A DNA stretch of 64,000 nt from Bartonella sp. M0177 (GTDB lineage: Bacteria; Pseudomonadota; Alphaproteobacteria; Rhizobiales; Rhizobiaceae). Position numbers and translations under genes: made by a program. This document shows positions 48,393-58,216 of the stretch, in pieces. The DNA is taken from assembly GCF_016102285.1 (NCBI RefSeq), contig NZ_JACFOY010000001.1:1364001-1428000 (forward strand), written 5' to 3'. Under the pieces are notes generated by a model. It worked only from the letters and a program-made list of their open reading frames with translations, ran no database searches and was not told the origin of the DNA. Position 1 is the stretch's first letter, and every line of letters starts with the position of its first letter.

Positions 48393-48970
48393 GAACAGTC
48401 AAAAACTGCAGCTATTTCGTTATCAATCGTTCAGTTTGATCATTATTTGATATGTCTGTAACGGGATCTGTAACGGAACTCGATTTCGATTATGCAAAAC
48501 GTCCAAGCGTTTTCATATTTAGCTGCTGTTCCGGTCTGGCAAAACGCGTGAATTAGCGACAAAATCCGCTTGTCTCGGTTAAAGCTGATCCGCTTAGAAC
48601 ACATAATTTGACTGGAAGAAAAGTTCAAAGAAACAAAAGTTCACATTTTTCTAAAGATGCAATTGCCTCTTCAATAGCTTTTAAAAGGAAGTTTCCCGAT
48701 TTCCGATTTTAATATTTCACTCTTTTTAATTGCAACATAACTAAAATTTTTTACCACATATGCGCCCAATGATAGAAAACAGCTATCCTTCGCAAGAAAA
48801 AATCGCATATTTCTCATTCGTCTGATTATACCCCCCTTCATAGTTGTCCAATCAGACCAAAAGAGCAGTTTTCAAACTGTGTTATGAGTTGCTCAAGGGG
48901 TAAATTTCCTGCCCCCCCCTCATAGGAGCAAAGTGTTACTCAACGGCCAGAAAAACAGAAGCCAAAAATA
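48393..48970. other. Intergenic region between the FliO-like gene and the DksA-like gene
   Basis: About 580 bases without a credible gene. Two poly-C tracts are notable: six C at 48831-48836 and eight C at 48912-48919. Each is followed by T(T)CATAG, so they form an imperfect direct repeat about 80 bases apart. Confidence 0.5.
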
Positions 48971-49008
48971 CAAAAGTCTGTGTCAAGAATTCACTCGACA
49001 CAGACTAT
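48965..49008 (-). terminator. Terminator of the DksA-like gene
   Basis: A ten-base perfect stem AGTCTGTGTC/GACACAGACT (48975-48984 with 48997-49006) has a 12-base loop. On the minus strand it ends in TTTTGTATTTTT. Confidence 0.8.
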
Positions 49009-49031
49009 TTTCAGTCAGCTAAAAACCCGGT

Positions 49032-49448
49032 TTATTCGTCCTTATAAACCTTTTCACGCTTTTCGTGACGTTCCTGAGCTTCAATAGAAAGGGTTGCAAT
49101 TGGACGGGCATCGAGGCGTTTTATGCTAATCGGTTCTCCGGTCTCCTCGCAATAACCGTAGGTACCGTCATTCAGCCGTTCCAATGCTGCATCGATTTTA
49201 GCGATCAACTTGCGTTGCCGATCTCGGGCGCGCAGCTCGATTGCACGGTCCGTTTCAGATGAAGCGCGATCTGCCAAATCCGGTTGATTAGCATTTTCTT
49301 CCTGCAAATTTTCGAGCGTTTCGCGTGCTTCGCGTAAAATATCGTTTTTCCAAGCTATAAGTTTAGCACGAAAATAAACTTTTTGCCTTTCGCTCATGAA
49401 AGGCTCATCTTCGCTGGGATGATACTCGGCGTCCAATGTTTCGCTCAT
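49032..49448 (-). CDS. dksA: DksA/TraR-family RNA polymerase-binding regulator without the full zinc site
   Basis: From ATG 49448 (GGAGG upstream) the product has 138 residues. It has the DksA coiled coil (about 20-85, with SERQKVYFRAKLIAWKNDIL and DLADRASSETDRAIELR, including the D-x-x-D/A tip) and the globular region GTYGYCEETGEPI. Classical DksA has four zinc cysteines; here only the first Cys is kept (YCEETG for CxxC, and ARPIATLS where the second pair should be). Rhizobial DksA proteins of this kind are known to work without zinc. The longer frame to 49544 is unlikely. Confidence 0.9.
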   Translation of the reverse strand: MSETLDAEYHPSEDEPFMSERQKVYFRAKLIAWKNDILREARETLENLQEENANQPDLADRASSETDRAIELRARDRQRKLIAKIDAALERLNDGTYGYCEETGEPISIKRLDARPIATLSIEAQERHEKREKVYKDE

Positions 49449-49639
49449 AGTCAAGCCTCCACATGTTGTATGTGCGGCTCTATATATTGTGCAAAAAATT
49501 CCAACACAAGACAAAAAATATATTTTTGATCCATTTTTCAACACATTACTAATATATCAACTCAACAAACAGTATAGAACGCAATAGAATAGACGTTCTT
49601 CAATTTAGATTTCAGCTTAGTTCATTTTGTGATTGAGAG

Positions 49640-50143
49640 ATGACTGATCACCAACGAATAACTTTAGGGCTTATGCGCCATGGAGAGGCGGAAACCGGCA
49701 CAAAACTGGGAAAAGATATTGACCGTCCATTATCTGAAAAAGGCCGTTTTGACGCAAAAACAATAGGAACAATACTTGCCGGTTATATCTCTGGTCCGTT
49801 AACAATAATATGTTCTCCGGCACAGAGAACGCGACAAACTCTTGATGCGCTTTGCCTGAAATCAAGTATAAGCCTAAAAATTATTGACAAATTATATTAT
49901 GGTAATTTTGACGATTATATTTCCCTCATCACAACAAGTTCGCAAGACGGTGTGCCTTTGCTCGTAATCGGTCATAATCCGGCCATAAGTCAGGTCGTCA
50001 CAAAGTTGAACAATAATTGCCTTCCGGTTGCTTCTCTTCCCCATTTTTTACAACCGGCAAATCTTGCTTTATTCGATTTTCCTATAGCTAAAAACCGGAT
50101 ATCAATTAGCAAGGGCAACTTTATTGCACTTCTCAAACCATGA
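49640..50143 (+). CDS. Histidine phosphatase family protein, SixA-like
   Basis: The 167 residues have the phosphohistidine core LGLMRHGEAE with the nucleophile His14, the later SPAQRTRQTLDAL, and the second His in VIGHNPAIS. The size and the GxDxxRPLSxKGR pattern (GKDIDRPLSEKGR) fit SixA-type phosphohistidine phosphatases. The substrate is unknown. It is followed after about 110 bases by ycjX. Confidence 0.88.
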   Translation: MTDHQRITLGLMRHGEAETGTKLGKDIDRPLSEKGRFDAKTIGTILAGYISGPLTIICSPAQRTRQTLDALCLKSSISLKIIDKLYYGNFDDYISLITTSSQDGVPLLVIGHNPAISQVVTKLNNNCLPVASLPHFLQPANLALFDFPIAKNRISISKGNFIALLKP

Positions 50144-50256
50144 ACAGGTCTTGTCTTGTCCACATTGCAGGCCCTGTCTTGCGCACGTTATTCGTGTGCA
50201 CCATATGCTTGATTAACAAACTGATTTTGTAGAAATTAATCGAGGATTGAGTTTAT

Positions 50257-51693
50257 TTGCCTTCTTTGACATCATTAAAAGACGAAGCAGTCATTGCATT
50301 CGATGCTTTGAAAGACCGGACGAAAAGTACCTTCAATCCCACGTTGCGACTGGGTGTGACAGGTCTTTCGGGAGCCGGAAAGACGGTCTTCATCACATCG
50401 TTAATTGAAAATCTGCTTTATTCCGGTCGTTTACCGGTATTCGAGGTAGCACGCGAAGGAAGGCTGCTGAACACACGGCTTGCCGAACAACCGGATAGCA
50501 AAATAGCCCGATTTGAATTCGAAAAACACATTGATCGCCTGGTTAATGAAAAACTTTGGCCGCAATCCACGCGGTCACTTTCCCAACTTCGCCTAAAACT
50601 CGAATTTCTAACGCGTTCGCAAAAGTTTTCCGGTTCCAAACAGAAAAAACTTTCAATTGATATTATTGATTATCCCGGCGAATGGCTCCTTGATTTGCCA
50701 TTGCTTGATAAAAATTACCGTGAATTCAGTGCCCAATCAATTGCAAGAGCCAATTCACCGGAACACAAAGCACATGCGAAAGCCTGGCTCGGAGCTATCC
50801 GCAGTGTTAACGTCCTCAATGAAGCAAACGAGCGCGATATTGAAGTTCTATCTGACAGTTTTAAAAGCTATTTACGCTCGGCAAAAAATTCCGGTAACAT
50901 GATATCTGCACTTCCTCCGGGACGGTTTCTGATACCTGGCGGTTTCGAAGGCGCACCTGTTCTTAGCTTTTCCCCTCTACCCGATTTGGGAATTGCCGAA
51001 TTTCCCGATAACTCTATCGCAAAGATTATGGAACAGCGATATGAGGCCTATAAAAATCTGGTTATTAAACCATTTTTTCGAGAATATATTGCCCGTCTTG
51101 ATCGTCAGGTCATTCTGGTTGATTCTCTCGACGCTATAAATGGCGGAACTGCTTCAATTCTCGAAATGCAAAATGCGTTATGCGAAATTCTCGACTGCTT
51201 TAGGGCGGGCAAAAACCATCTTCTCAGTAAACTCGTTCAGCACAAGATCGATCGTATTTTGGTAGCTTCCACGAAAGCCGATTATCTCCACCATATTAAC
51301 CATGCTCGTCTCGAAAAAATCACTTCGGAAATTGTCCGGACTGCCATGGATAAAGCTCAATTGAATGGCGTTTTAACCGATACATTGGCAGTGGCTTCAC
51401 TACGTTCTACAAAAGAAGGAACGAGCGAAAAACACGGCGAAAGCTTGCCCGTCGTCATAGGAACACCGATGAAAGGTGAAACAATTGGCGATATGGTATT
51501 TGATGGTAAAACCGAAACAGCTATTTTCCCCGGTGATTTACCTCAATCCCTATCTCAACTGTTAAAAGAAAATTTGCCTGAAAAGTTACAATTTGTCCGT
51601 TTTTTACCGCCGCAATTAAAAATGAATCAGCCTTTTCCGCAAATCCGTCTCGACCGTGCATTGGAATTTCTATTCGGAGATTATTTGATATGA
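50257..51693 (+). CDS. ycjX: YcjX family P-loop GTPase-like protein (DUF463)
   Basis: The 478-residue protein has the opening LTSLKDEAVIAFDAL and a P-loop GLSGAGKTVF at about 36-45, then the family block LSIDIIDYPGEWLLDLPLL. A DxxG-type and a distant base-recognition motif (STKADYLHH) are visible. YcjX proteins act in a poorly understood stress response and are always near YcjF. The start is TTG 50257, with GAGGA about ten bases upstream. Its stop overlaps the next gene as ATGA. Confidence 0.92.
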   Translation: MPSLTSLKDEAVIAFDALKDRTKSTFNPTLRLGVTGLSGAGKTVFITSLIENLLYSGRLPVFEVAREGRLLNTRLAEQPDSKIARFEFEKHIDRLVNEKLWPQSTRSLSQLRLKLEFLTRSQKFSGSKQKKLSIDIIDYPGEWLLDLPLLDKNYREFSAQSIARANSPEHKAHAKAWLGAIRSVNVLNEANERDIEVLSDSFKSYLRSAKNSGNMISALPPGRFLIPGGFEGAPVLSFSPLPDLGIAEFPDNSIAKIMEQRYEAYKNLVIKPFFREYIARLDRQVILVDSLDAINGGTASILEMQNALCEILDCFRAGKNHLLSKLVQHKIDRILVASTKADYLHHINHARLEKITSEIVRTAMDKAQLNGVLTDTLAVASLRSTKEGTSEKHGESLPVVIGTPMKGETIGDMVFDGKTETAIFPGDLPQSLSQLLKENLPEKLQFVRFLPPQLKMNQPFPQIRLDRALEFLFGDYLI

Positions 51694-52715
51694 CCAGTCG
51701 TAAACCACAGGCAATAAACGACCTGAAGTCAATCGAAGAGGACCTGAGCGATCCTTTTCTGGACGAGGCATTAAGCGAACTCAATAGGCTCGAAAATAAT
51801 AACACAACCGAAACCAAACGCACTTTTACAAGCGGTAGAATATTTTTATCATCCGTCTTGCTATTATTGATTTTGGCACTCGGTTTATCGGCCGATGGCC
51901 TCGTACGCTCGCTCTTTGCCGAATACCAATTTTTAGGCTTTATTGCCCTTATTATTACAATTGTAGGTGGTATTGCTCTCCTTTGCTTCATCATCGGTGA
52001 AGTGCGCGCATTATTGCGGCTGGCGTCAGTTGATAAAATACGCAAAAACGCAGAAGAAGCTGCGCTAACGGATAACATCAACCTTGCAAGGAAATCCGTT
52101 GAAGAATTGATACGCTACACGGCCCGAAGCCCTTATATATCCGAGGGGAGACAGGCTATGTTATCGCACAACGGAGATATTATAGATGGTAAAGCACTGA
52201 TCCATCTCGCCGAATATGAAATTCTACGCCCACTCGATCTTGAAGCGCGAAAAATGATTCTCAATTCTGCAAAACGTGTTTCGGTTGTAACAGCCGTGAG
52301 CCCCCGCGCTATTATTGATCTTGGCTATGTACTTTACGAAGTTGTCGGGCTCATTCGTCGTCTGGCAACGCTTTATGGAGCACGTCCGGAACGTTTCGGT
52401 CTGATTTCCCTCATAAAGCGTGTCATTTCCCATCTTGCCGTTACCGGTACTCTTGCTGTCGGCGATGGTCTTGTCGAACAATTTATTGGACAGGGGCTCG
52501 CAACCCGCTTGTCTGCACGCTTGGGCGAAGGCGTAGTCAATGGTTTGATGACAACGCGCATCGGCATAGCGACGATGGATGCACTCCGCCCTTTCCCGTT
52601 TGACGGAGAAAAAAGACCCGGCATAAGTGATTTTACCGGTGACCTGATTGGTTTCAACCGGAATAAAGACAAAGAAAAATTAAAAAAAACGCTTGATCGG
52701 CAAGATAGCGAATAA
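51690..52715 (+). CDS. ycjF: YcjF family inner-membrane protein (TIGR01620/DUF697)
   Basis: The 341 residues begin with a hydrophilic domain, then two transmembrane helices (about 52-70 and 85-110), a soluble helical part, and the C-terminal DUF697 region (SVVTAVSPRAIIDLGYVLYEVVGLIRRLA, then the GL-rich LAVGDGLVEQFIGQGLATRLSARLGEGVVNG). It is coupled to ycjX by a four-base overlap and probably anchors it to the membrane. Function remains uncertain. Confidence 0.92.
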   Translation: MTSRKPQAINDLKSIEEDLSDPFLDEALSELNRLENNNTTETKRTFTSGRIFLSSVLLLLILALGLSADGLVRSLFAEYQFLGFIALIITIVGGIALLCFIIGEVRALLRLASVDKIRKNAEEAALTDNINLARKSVEELIRYTARSPYISEGRQAMLSHNGDIIDGKALIHLAEYEILRPLDLEARKMILNSAKRVSVVTAVSPRAIIDLGYVLYEVVGLIRRLATLYGARPERFGLISLIKRVISHLAVTGTLAVGDGLVEQFIGQGLATRLSARLGEGVVNGLMTTRIGIATMDALRPFPFDGEKRPGISDFTGDLIGFNRNKDKEKLKKTLDRQDSE

Positions 52716-52825
52716 AGAATTAACCATTTTTTCCGATAATAGCCGGCGATGCGGATTTGTCTTAACAGGTCACATCGGTTCGTACGGTTTTGCGTAATTT
52801 GTGTAAAAGGCAGAGTAACGCCATT

Positions 52826-53359
52826 ATGAAAAAAATCTTTTCGGCTTTTATTGGGTTGACTATAGCATCATCGTCAATGGTGACAACAAGCTTCGCCGCT
52901 GATAGCGATGTTGATTTCTTTCGCTCGATAGAAGGGAGTTGGGCTGGTCCCGGAGAAGTCGTTGCCGGAAAATATAAAGGAACAAAATTCACCTGTACTT
53001 TTGCCGGCACAACCGAAGTTTCTCAAGTTGGCATGACACTTGATGGCAATTGTCGCGTCGGCGTTTTTTCACAGCCGATGAAAGCAACAGTTCAGAGAGG
53101 CCCCTCCGGCTTTTCCGGCGAGTTCAATGACGGCGCAAAAGGTGATGGACTCGATGTCGTCTCCGGCAAAGTCGGTGCCGACCGGATGGTTTTCGGATTG
53201 AACCGCAAGCAACTCAATGGCGCTATGATGGCACGTCTTGAAGATAAAAACTCGATGAATATCACCGTTTCGGTAAAAATTCAGGATGACCTTATTCCTG
53301 TCGTCGGAATGAAACTCAAGCGGACCGGTGATGTGCCGCGTGATTTTGCTAAAAAATAA
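52826..53359 (+). CDS. Small secreted protein of unknown function
   Basis: From ATG 52826 the product has 177 residues. It starts with a clear Sec signal peptide (KKIFSAFIGLTIASSSMVTTSFAAD) and continues with a beta-rich domain. Recognisable blocks are SIEGSWAGPGEVVAGKYKGTKFTC and DGNCRVGVFSQPM with two Cys that could form a disulfide. It looks like a lipocalin-like periplasmic protein seen in Rhizobiales as hypothetical. I cannot assign a function. The longer frame from 52790 would hide the signal peptide. Confidence 0.75.
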   Translation: MKKIFSAFIGLTIASSSMVTTSFAADSDVDFFRSIEGSWAGPGEVVAGKYKGTKFTCTFAGTTEVSQVGMTLDGNCRVGVFSQPMKATVQRGPSGFSGEFNDGAKGDGLDVVSGKVGADRMVFGLNRKQLNGAMMARLEDKNSMNITVSVKIQDDLIPVVGMKLKRTGDVPRDFAKK

Positions 53360-53380
53360 ACCTAGAGCAGTAGTGTAAAC

Positions 53381-53917
53381 CTAGATGAGTGGCAATGTCC
53401 TGTAATTGCGGTCAAGATACATCAGGGCATCAATTCCGGGATGGGTTTTAACCGCTACCACTTCGCCAATCAAAACATAATGGGTGGCATGAATGTGCCA
53501 ACCAACCAGCTGGCAATCGAGTGCAACAAGCGCATCGGAGAGAACCGGTGCTCCCGTTCTCAATGTGCCCCATTCTGCTTGCAAAAACCGTTGTTCCTGG
53601 GAAAGTCCGCCGCGACCCGCAAAAATATCCGACAGGTTTTTGTGATGCCCTGCCAATGTGTTCACACAGAACTTTTCATTTTCAATAAAAATTCTGTTTT
53701 CTTCATGTTGCCGCATCAGACAAACAAGAACAGTCGGAGGGTTATCGGAAAGAGAACAACAGGCCGAAATCGTAACGCCCCGTTTATTTTTGGAGCCGTC
53801 GGTTGTGACAATATGAACTGCTCCGGCAAAATGGCTCATCGCATTACGATAGTCGACCGAGGAAACCGTTACAATCGGCTTGTCTGAAGAAATTAAATGT
53901 GTCGAATGTTCAGTCAT
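53381..53917 (-). CDS. Flavin reductase family protein (RutF/HpaC-like)
   Basis: The 178-residue protein has the split-barrel flavin reductase core: YRNAMSHFAGAVHIVTTDG, RGVTISACCSLSDNPPTVLVCL, FCVNTLAGHH and the C-terminal HYVLIGEVVAVKTHPGIDALMYLDRNYR. Such enzymes supply reduced FMN or FAD to a partner monooxygenase. No partner is adjacent. It is convergent with the preceding secreted-protein gene and its stop lies about 20 bases from that gene's stop. Confidence 0.92.
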   Translation of the reverse strand: MTEHSTHLISSDKPIVTVSSVDYRNAMSHFAGAVHIVTTDGSKNKRGVTISACCSLSDNPPTVLVCLMRQHEENRIFIENEKFCVNTLAGHHKNLSDIFAGRGGLSQEQRFLQAEWGTLRTGAPVLSDALVALDCQLVGWHIHATHYVLIGEVVAVKTHPGIDALMYLDRNYRTLPLI

Positions 53918-54121
53918 AATTCAATTTTCAAATCTGCCGGTTGGTTCTTTTTCCATTTTTAGTAAAATTTACAGTGCATTAGTACGCAAATTTTTCCTAA
54001 AATGCTAGCAATCTCGGTTAAAATAACTTTGATAAAGAACGTGTTCAGATGTGGATCGGCCGAAAAACGGGTTTTATACAGGAAAACTACGTGATAGGAA
54101 GCAGCAGCCGAGGAGATTGGA

Positions 54122-54790
54122 ATGTCTTTGCAACAAATAATTGCCCCTTCAATTCTGGCTTCAGACTTTTCTCGTCTTGGTCAGGAAATTACAGATGTCG
54201 TCGCTGCAGGTGCTGACTGGATTCATGTTGACGTAATGGACGGTCATTTTGTGCCCAATATAACCTTCGGTCCGGATGTTGTAAAAGCGATAAGGCCGGT
54301 TACGAACGCCATCTTCGATGTGCATCTGATGATCTCTCCTGTTGATTCCTATCTTGAAAGCTTCGCCAAGGCCGGAGCAGACATTATAACAGTCCACGCC
54401 GAATCGACTCCCCATCCACACCGGTCTTTGCAGGCCATAAAAGCATTGGGCAAAAAAGCCGGCATTTCGCTTAATCCGGGTACACCGGAACACGTCATTG
54501 AATATCTTCTTGATCAAATTGATCTCATTCTTGTTATGACAGTCAATCCGGGATTTGGCGGCCAGCGTTTTATTCCGGCGATGGTCGAGAAAATCAAAAA
54601 AATACATGCAATGATTGGAAATCGGCCTATTACACTCGAAGTTGATGGCGGAATTACAGTCGACACAATCGGCAACGCGGCTTCGGCTGGCGCAAACGCT
54701 TTTGTTGCCGGATCTGCAATATTTAAAAATGGTAATAAAGAAATTTACAAAACACGCATTGACGCCTTGCGCCAAGCAGCAAGACGCTGA
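54122..54790 (+). CDS. rpe: Ribulose-phosphate 3-epimerase
   Basis: Rpe interconverts ribulose 5-phosphate and xylulose 5-phosphate in the pentose phosphate pathway. The 222 residues form a TIM barrel with [15 protein letters not shown], the metal-binding [28 protein letters not shown]-like text ([13 protein letters not shown]) and LEVDGGI at the phosphate site. GAGGAG lies upstream. purB follows after 18 bases and is probably cotranscribed. Confidence 0.97.
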   Translation: MSLQQIIAPSILASDFSRLGQEITDVVAAGADWIHVDVMDGHFVPNITFGPDVVKAIRPVTNAIFDVHLMISPVDSYLESFAKAGADIITVHAESTPHPHRSLQAIKALGKKAGISLNPGTPEHVIEYLLDQIDLILVMTVNPGFGGQRFIPAMVEKIKKIHAMIGNRPITLEVDGGITVDTIGNAASAGANAFVAGSAIFKNGNKEIYKTRIDALRQAARR

Positions 54791-54808
54791 AACAGAAGGA
54801 ACTCGATC

Positions 54809-56110
54809 ATGATACCGCGTTATTCCCGTCCTGAAATGGTCTCCATCTGGTCGCCAGAAACAAAATACCGCATCTGGTTCGAGATTGAGGCACACGCTTG
54901 CACGGCATTAGCCAAACTCGGTGTTATTCCGGAAGAAGCTGCAAAAAATATTTGGGAAAAGGGCAGCAAAGCAAAATTCGATGTCTCCCGTATTCAGGAG
55001 ATTGAAGCTGTAACCAAACATGATGTTATCGCGTTTTTGACGCATCTTGCCGAATTTATCGGACCTGATTCGCGTTTTGTCCATCAGGGCATGACGTCTT
55101 CCGATGTGCTCGACACGACGCTCAATGTTCAACTGATGCGCGCCTCCGATATTTTGATCAAAGACATGGACGAATTGCTTAAAGCTCTTAAAAAACGTGC
55201 CTTTGAATATAAAGACACCGTTATGATCGGTCGCAGCCATGGCATTCATGCTGAACCGACAACTTTCGGGCTTAAATTGGCATTTGCCTATGCTGAATTT
55301 TCACGCTGCCGCGCGCGGCTTGTTGCAGCAAAAGAGGAAATCTCTACCTGTGCGATTTCCGGTGCTGTCGGGACATTTGCCAATATCGACCCACGTGTTG
55401 AAGCTTATGTGGCCGATCAATTGGGAATGCGTCCCGAACCCATTTCGACGCAAATTATCCCGCGTGACAGACATGCTATGTTTTTTGCAACACTCGGTGT
55501 TATTGCATCATCTATCGAACGTCTGGCAATTGAAATTCGTCACTTGCAAAGAACAGAAGTTCTCGAAGCCGAAGAATATTTCTCGCCCGGTCAAAAAGGG
55601 TCATCTGCAATGCCCCATAAACGCAATCCGGTTCTTTCTGAAAATCTCACCGGTCTTGCGCGCATGATACGTTCTTTTGCTTTTCCGGCTATGGAAGATG
55701 TTGCTCTTTGGCATGAGCGCGATATTTCCCATTCCTCGGTTGAGAGATTTATCGGACCGGATGCGACTATAACTCTTGATTTCGCATTGGCACGGCTTAC
55801 TTCGGTTATTGATAAGCTGCTTGTCTATCCGGAAAATATGATGAAAAACCTTAACAAGTTTCATGGTTTGGTGAATTCGCAACGCGTACTTCTGGCACTG
55901 ACACAAAAAGGCGTTAGTCGCGAGGACGCATACCGGATTGTTCAGCGTAATGCTATGCAGGTCTGGGAACACGGGAAAGATTTTCTTCAAGAACTTCTTG
56001 CTGATCCCGATGTCCGTCGCGTTTTGAGCGAGGAAGAAATTCGTGAAAAATTCGACCTTGGATACCATACAAAGCATGTCGATACGATTTTTCACCGGGT
56101 TTTCGGATAG
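54809..56110 (+). CDS. purB: Adenylosuccinate lyase
   Basis: PurB removes fumarate from SAICAR and from adenylosuccinate in purine synthesis. The 433 residues belong to the short bacterial form. Motifs are MTSSDVLDT, GRSHGIHAEPTTFG with the catalytic His, and the fumarase-superfamily signature GSSAMPHKRNP with the mobile-loop Ser. The C-terminus SEEEIREKFDLGYHTKHVD is typical. It is the only pur gene in this cluster and follows rpe. Confidence 0.98.
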   Translation: MIPRYSRPEMVSIWSPETKYRIWFEIEAHACTALAKLGVIPEEAAKNIWEKGSKAKFDVSRIQEIEAVTKHDVIAFLTHLAEFIGPDSRFVHQGMTSSDVLDTTLNVQLMRASDILIKDMDELLKALKKRAFEYKDTVMIGRSHGIHAEPTTFGLKLAFAYAEFSRCRARLVAAKEEISTCAISGAVGTFANIDPRVEAYVADQLGMRPEPISTQIIPRDRHAMFFATLGVIASSIERLAIEIRHLQRTEVLEAEEYFSPGQKGSSAMPHKRNPVLSENLTGLARMIRSFAFPAMEDVALWHERDISHSSVERFIGPDATITLDFALARLTSVIDKLLVYPENMMKNLNKFHGLVNSQRVLLALTQKGVSREDAYRIVQRNAMQVWEHGKDFLQELLADPDVRRVLSEEEIREKFDLGYHTKHVDTIFHRVFG

Positions 56111-56252
56111 ATTGTATGACATTTTTTCATGTAATACATAGCTGTCGCCAATCAGAAACCGGCAAGGTTGTATTATCTGATCTGTCTGATCGTCCAAGAG
56201 CCTATTTAATGGTTACGGTTGATCAGTCGCGATTTTATCGGGAGGTTTTCGG

Positions 56253-56801
56253 ATGAGGGCAAATGAGGTTGATATCCTGATTGTTCCCGGTTATCAGGGC
56301 TCAGGCCCTGATCATTGGCAAACACGGTGGGAGAAAAAGCTTTCAACCGCCCATCGTGTCGAGCAGGCCGAATGGTCGAAACCCGTTCGTGAAGACTGGA
56401 CACGGGAATTAATCAAGGAAGTTGAAGCGGCTCAAAAACCTGTTGTTATTGTCGCCCATTCACTCGGCGTTCCCACATTTACCCTTTCGGTTCCTTTTCT
56501 TGGTAAAAAAGTAAGGGGTGCTTTTCTCGTTGCTCCACCTGACGTGGCAAATCCCGATATTCGGCCGAAACACCTTATGACATTTGGTCCCTACCCGCGT
56601 GACCGTTTGCCGTTTCCATCAATCGTTATAGCCAGTCGCAATGACGAATATTGCGATTTCGCTGTTGCCGAAGATATTGCGAAAGACTGGGGTTCTTTAT
56701 TTATCGATGCCGGTGAAGCCGGCCATATAAATTCCGCCTCGGGTTACGGGCCGTGGCCGGAAGGCCTTATGGTCTTTTCCCAGTTCCTGGGAAAGCTCTG
56801 A
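56253..56801 (+). CDS. RBBP9/YdeN family serine hydrolase
   Basis: The 182-residue alpha/beta hydrolase has the opening LIVPGYQGSGPDHWQTRWE, the nucleophile Ser70 in VAHSLGV, an Asp in IASRNDEYCDF and a His in AGHINSASGYGPWPEG. These are the three catalytic residues of the family. GGAGG precedes the start. The substrate is unknown; a peptidase or esterase role has been suggested for relatives. Confidence 0.9.
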   Translation: MRANEVDILIVPGYQGSGPDHWQTRWEKKLSTAHRVEQAEWSKPVREDWTRELIKEVEAAQKPVVIVAHSLGVPTFTLSVPFLGKKVRGAFLVAPPDVANPDIRPKHLMTFGPYPRDRLPFPSIVIASRNDEYCDFAVAEDIAKDWGSLFIDAGEAGHINSASGYGPWPEGLMVFSQFLGKL

Positions 56802-56866
56802 GATGAAAAATTATGCCGGGTCAAAAGCCCGGCATTCCTATAGATGGACGAGATTGGCAATTCCAC

Positions 56867-57187
56867 TCAACTGTTTCGAACACGCTCCAGAGATTCTGCG
56901 AGAAGTTGCGCCATTTTCTTGCGTAGGTCGGCTTCGCTAATTGCAACATTGGTAGCCTGAAAATCATGGACAATTTTGTCGATAACCGCTTCCTCGTTCC
57001 CCCGCTGGAATGAAGCTTTGACGACTTCTTTGGCGTATTCATCGGCAGCTTCACCGGTTTTACCGAGGCGGTCAGCAGCCCAAAGGCCGATCATGCGGTT
57101 GCGCTGGGCATTTGCTTTGAAACGAAGTTCCTCATCGATCATATATTTTTGTTCGAAAGCGTCCGCACGCTCTTTCATCCCGTCCAT
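56867..57187 (-). CDS. F1-ATPase inhibitor zeta subunit-like protein (DUF1476)
   Basis: The 106-residue helical protein matches the alphaproteobacterial DUF1476/zeta family. In Paracoccus this protein blocks reverse ATP hydrolysis by the F1-ATPase through its N-terminus. Family text: MKERADAFEQKYMIDEELRFKA, RNRMIGLWAADRLG, YAKEVVKASFQ and the C-terminal half VIDKIVHDFQATNVAISE. GGAGAG lies six bases before ATG 57187. It is divergent from purC. Zeta proteins in some non-photosynthetic Rhizobiales do not inhibit, so activity is uncertain. Confidence 0.93.
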   Translation of the reverse strand: MDGMKERADAFEQKYMIDEELRFKANAQRNRMIGLWAADRLGKTGEAADEYAKEVVKASFQRGNEEAVIDKIVHDFQATNVAISEADLRKKMAQLLAESLERVRNS

Positions 57188-57393
57188 GAGACTCTCTCCT
57201 AATTTTTGCCATGATCCGGCCTAACGGCATGTTCTTGCAACATTTAAATCCCGTTAGCAATAGTATACTTAAAATTAACTTGTATCAAAGCGGGAAATTT
57301 TAGTGTCTATCGACAAGAGATGATTGTGAAATAAGCGGAATTGAGTTAGGGAAACATCAAGCTAATTTATCCGGTTAATTGAAGGAAAAAGCC

Positions 57394-58158
57394 ATGAACC
57401 GTCGTAACCGCGTCTATGAAGGCAAAGCGAAAATTTTATATGAAGGGCCTGAGCCCGGCACTTATATCCAGTTTTTTAAGGATGATGCTACCGCGTTCAA
57501 TGCGAAAAAGCATGAAATTATTGACGGTAAAGGGGTTTTGAACAACCGCATATCGGAATATATTTTCACCCAGCTTGCACGTATCGGCATTCCGACCCAC
57601 TTTATCAAACGCGTCAATATGCGCGAACAGCTCATCAAAGCTGTTGATATGGTGCCGCTTGAAGTTGTTGTTAGAAATGTTGCCGCAGGCTCTTTGTCAA
57701 AACGGCTCGGCATTGAAGAAGGCACTCCCCTTCCCCAATCGATCATCGAATTTTACTATAAAAAAGACAAGCTTGATGATCCGATGGTATCGGAAGAACA
57801 TATTACTGCCTTCGGCTGGGCTACCCCTGCCGAGCTCGAGGACATTATGCAACTTTCCATAAGGATCAACGACTTTCTCACCGGTTTATTTGTTGGTGTC
57901 GGTATAGAACTTGTCGACTTCAAGATGGAATTTGGCCGATTGTGGGAAGGTGACGTTATGCATATTGTATTGGCAGACGAAATTTCACCCGATTCTTCAC
58001 GCCTTTGGGACATCAACACCAAGGAAAAAATGGACAAAGACCGCTTCCGCCGCGATATGGGCGGGCTGATTGAAGCCTATCAGGAAGTTGCAAAACGGTT
58101 GGGAATCATGAATGAGAATGAACAACCCCGACCAACAGGTCCTGTTCTTGTAAAATAG
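57394..58158 (+). CDS. purC: SAICAR synthetase (phosphoribosylaminoimidazole-succinocarboxamide synthase)
   Basis: PurC joins aspartate to CAIR with ATP. From ATG 57394 (GAAGGA upstream) it has 254 residues. Motifs include [15 protein letters not shown] at the ATP site, [33 protein letters not shown] and the metal-site [14 protein letters not shown]. It leads the purC-purS-purQ-purL cluster. The upstream 57188-57393 region, shared with the zeta gene, must hold the promoter. Confidence 0.97.
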   Translation: MNRRNRVYEGKAKILYEGPEPGTYIQFFKDDATAFNAKKHEIIDGKGVLNNRISEYIFTQLARIGIPTHFIKRVNMREQLIKAVDMVPLEVVVRNVAAGSLSKRLGIEEGTPLPQSIIEFYYKKDKLDDPMVSEEHITAFGWATPAELEDIMQLSIRINDFLTGLFVGVGIELVDFKMEFGRLWEGDVMHIVLADEISPDSSRLWDINTKEKMDKDRFRRDMGGLIEAYQEVAKRLGIMNENEQPRPTGPVLVK

Positions 58159-58216
58159 TTCATCGGGCGGCTTTCTGGGCCGCCTTACCTTTTTGGCAAA
58201 AGAAACGCAGGAATAA

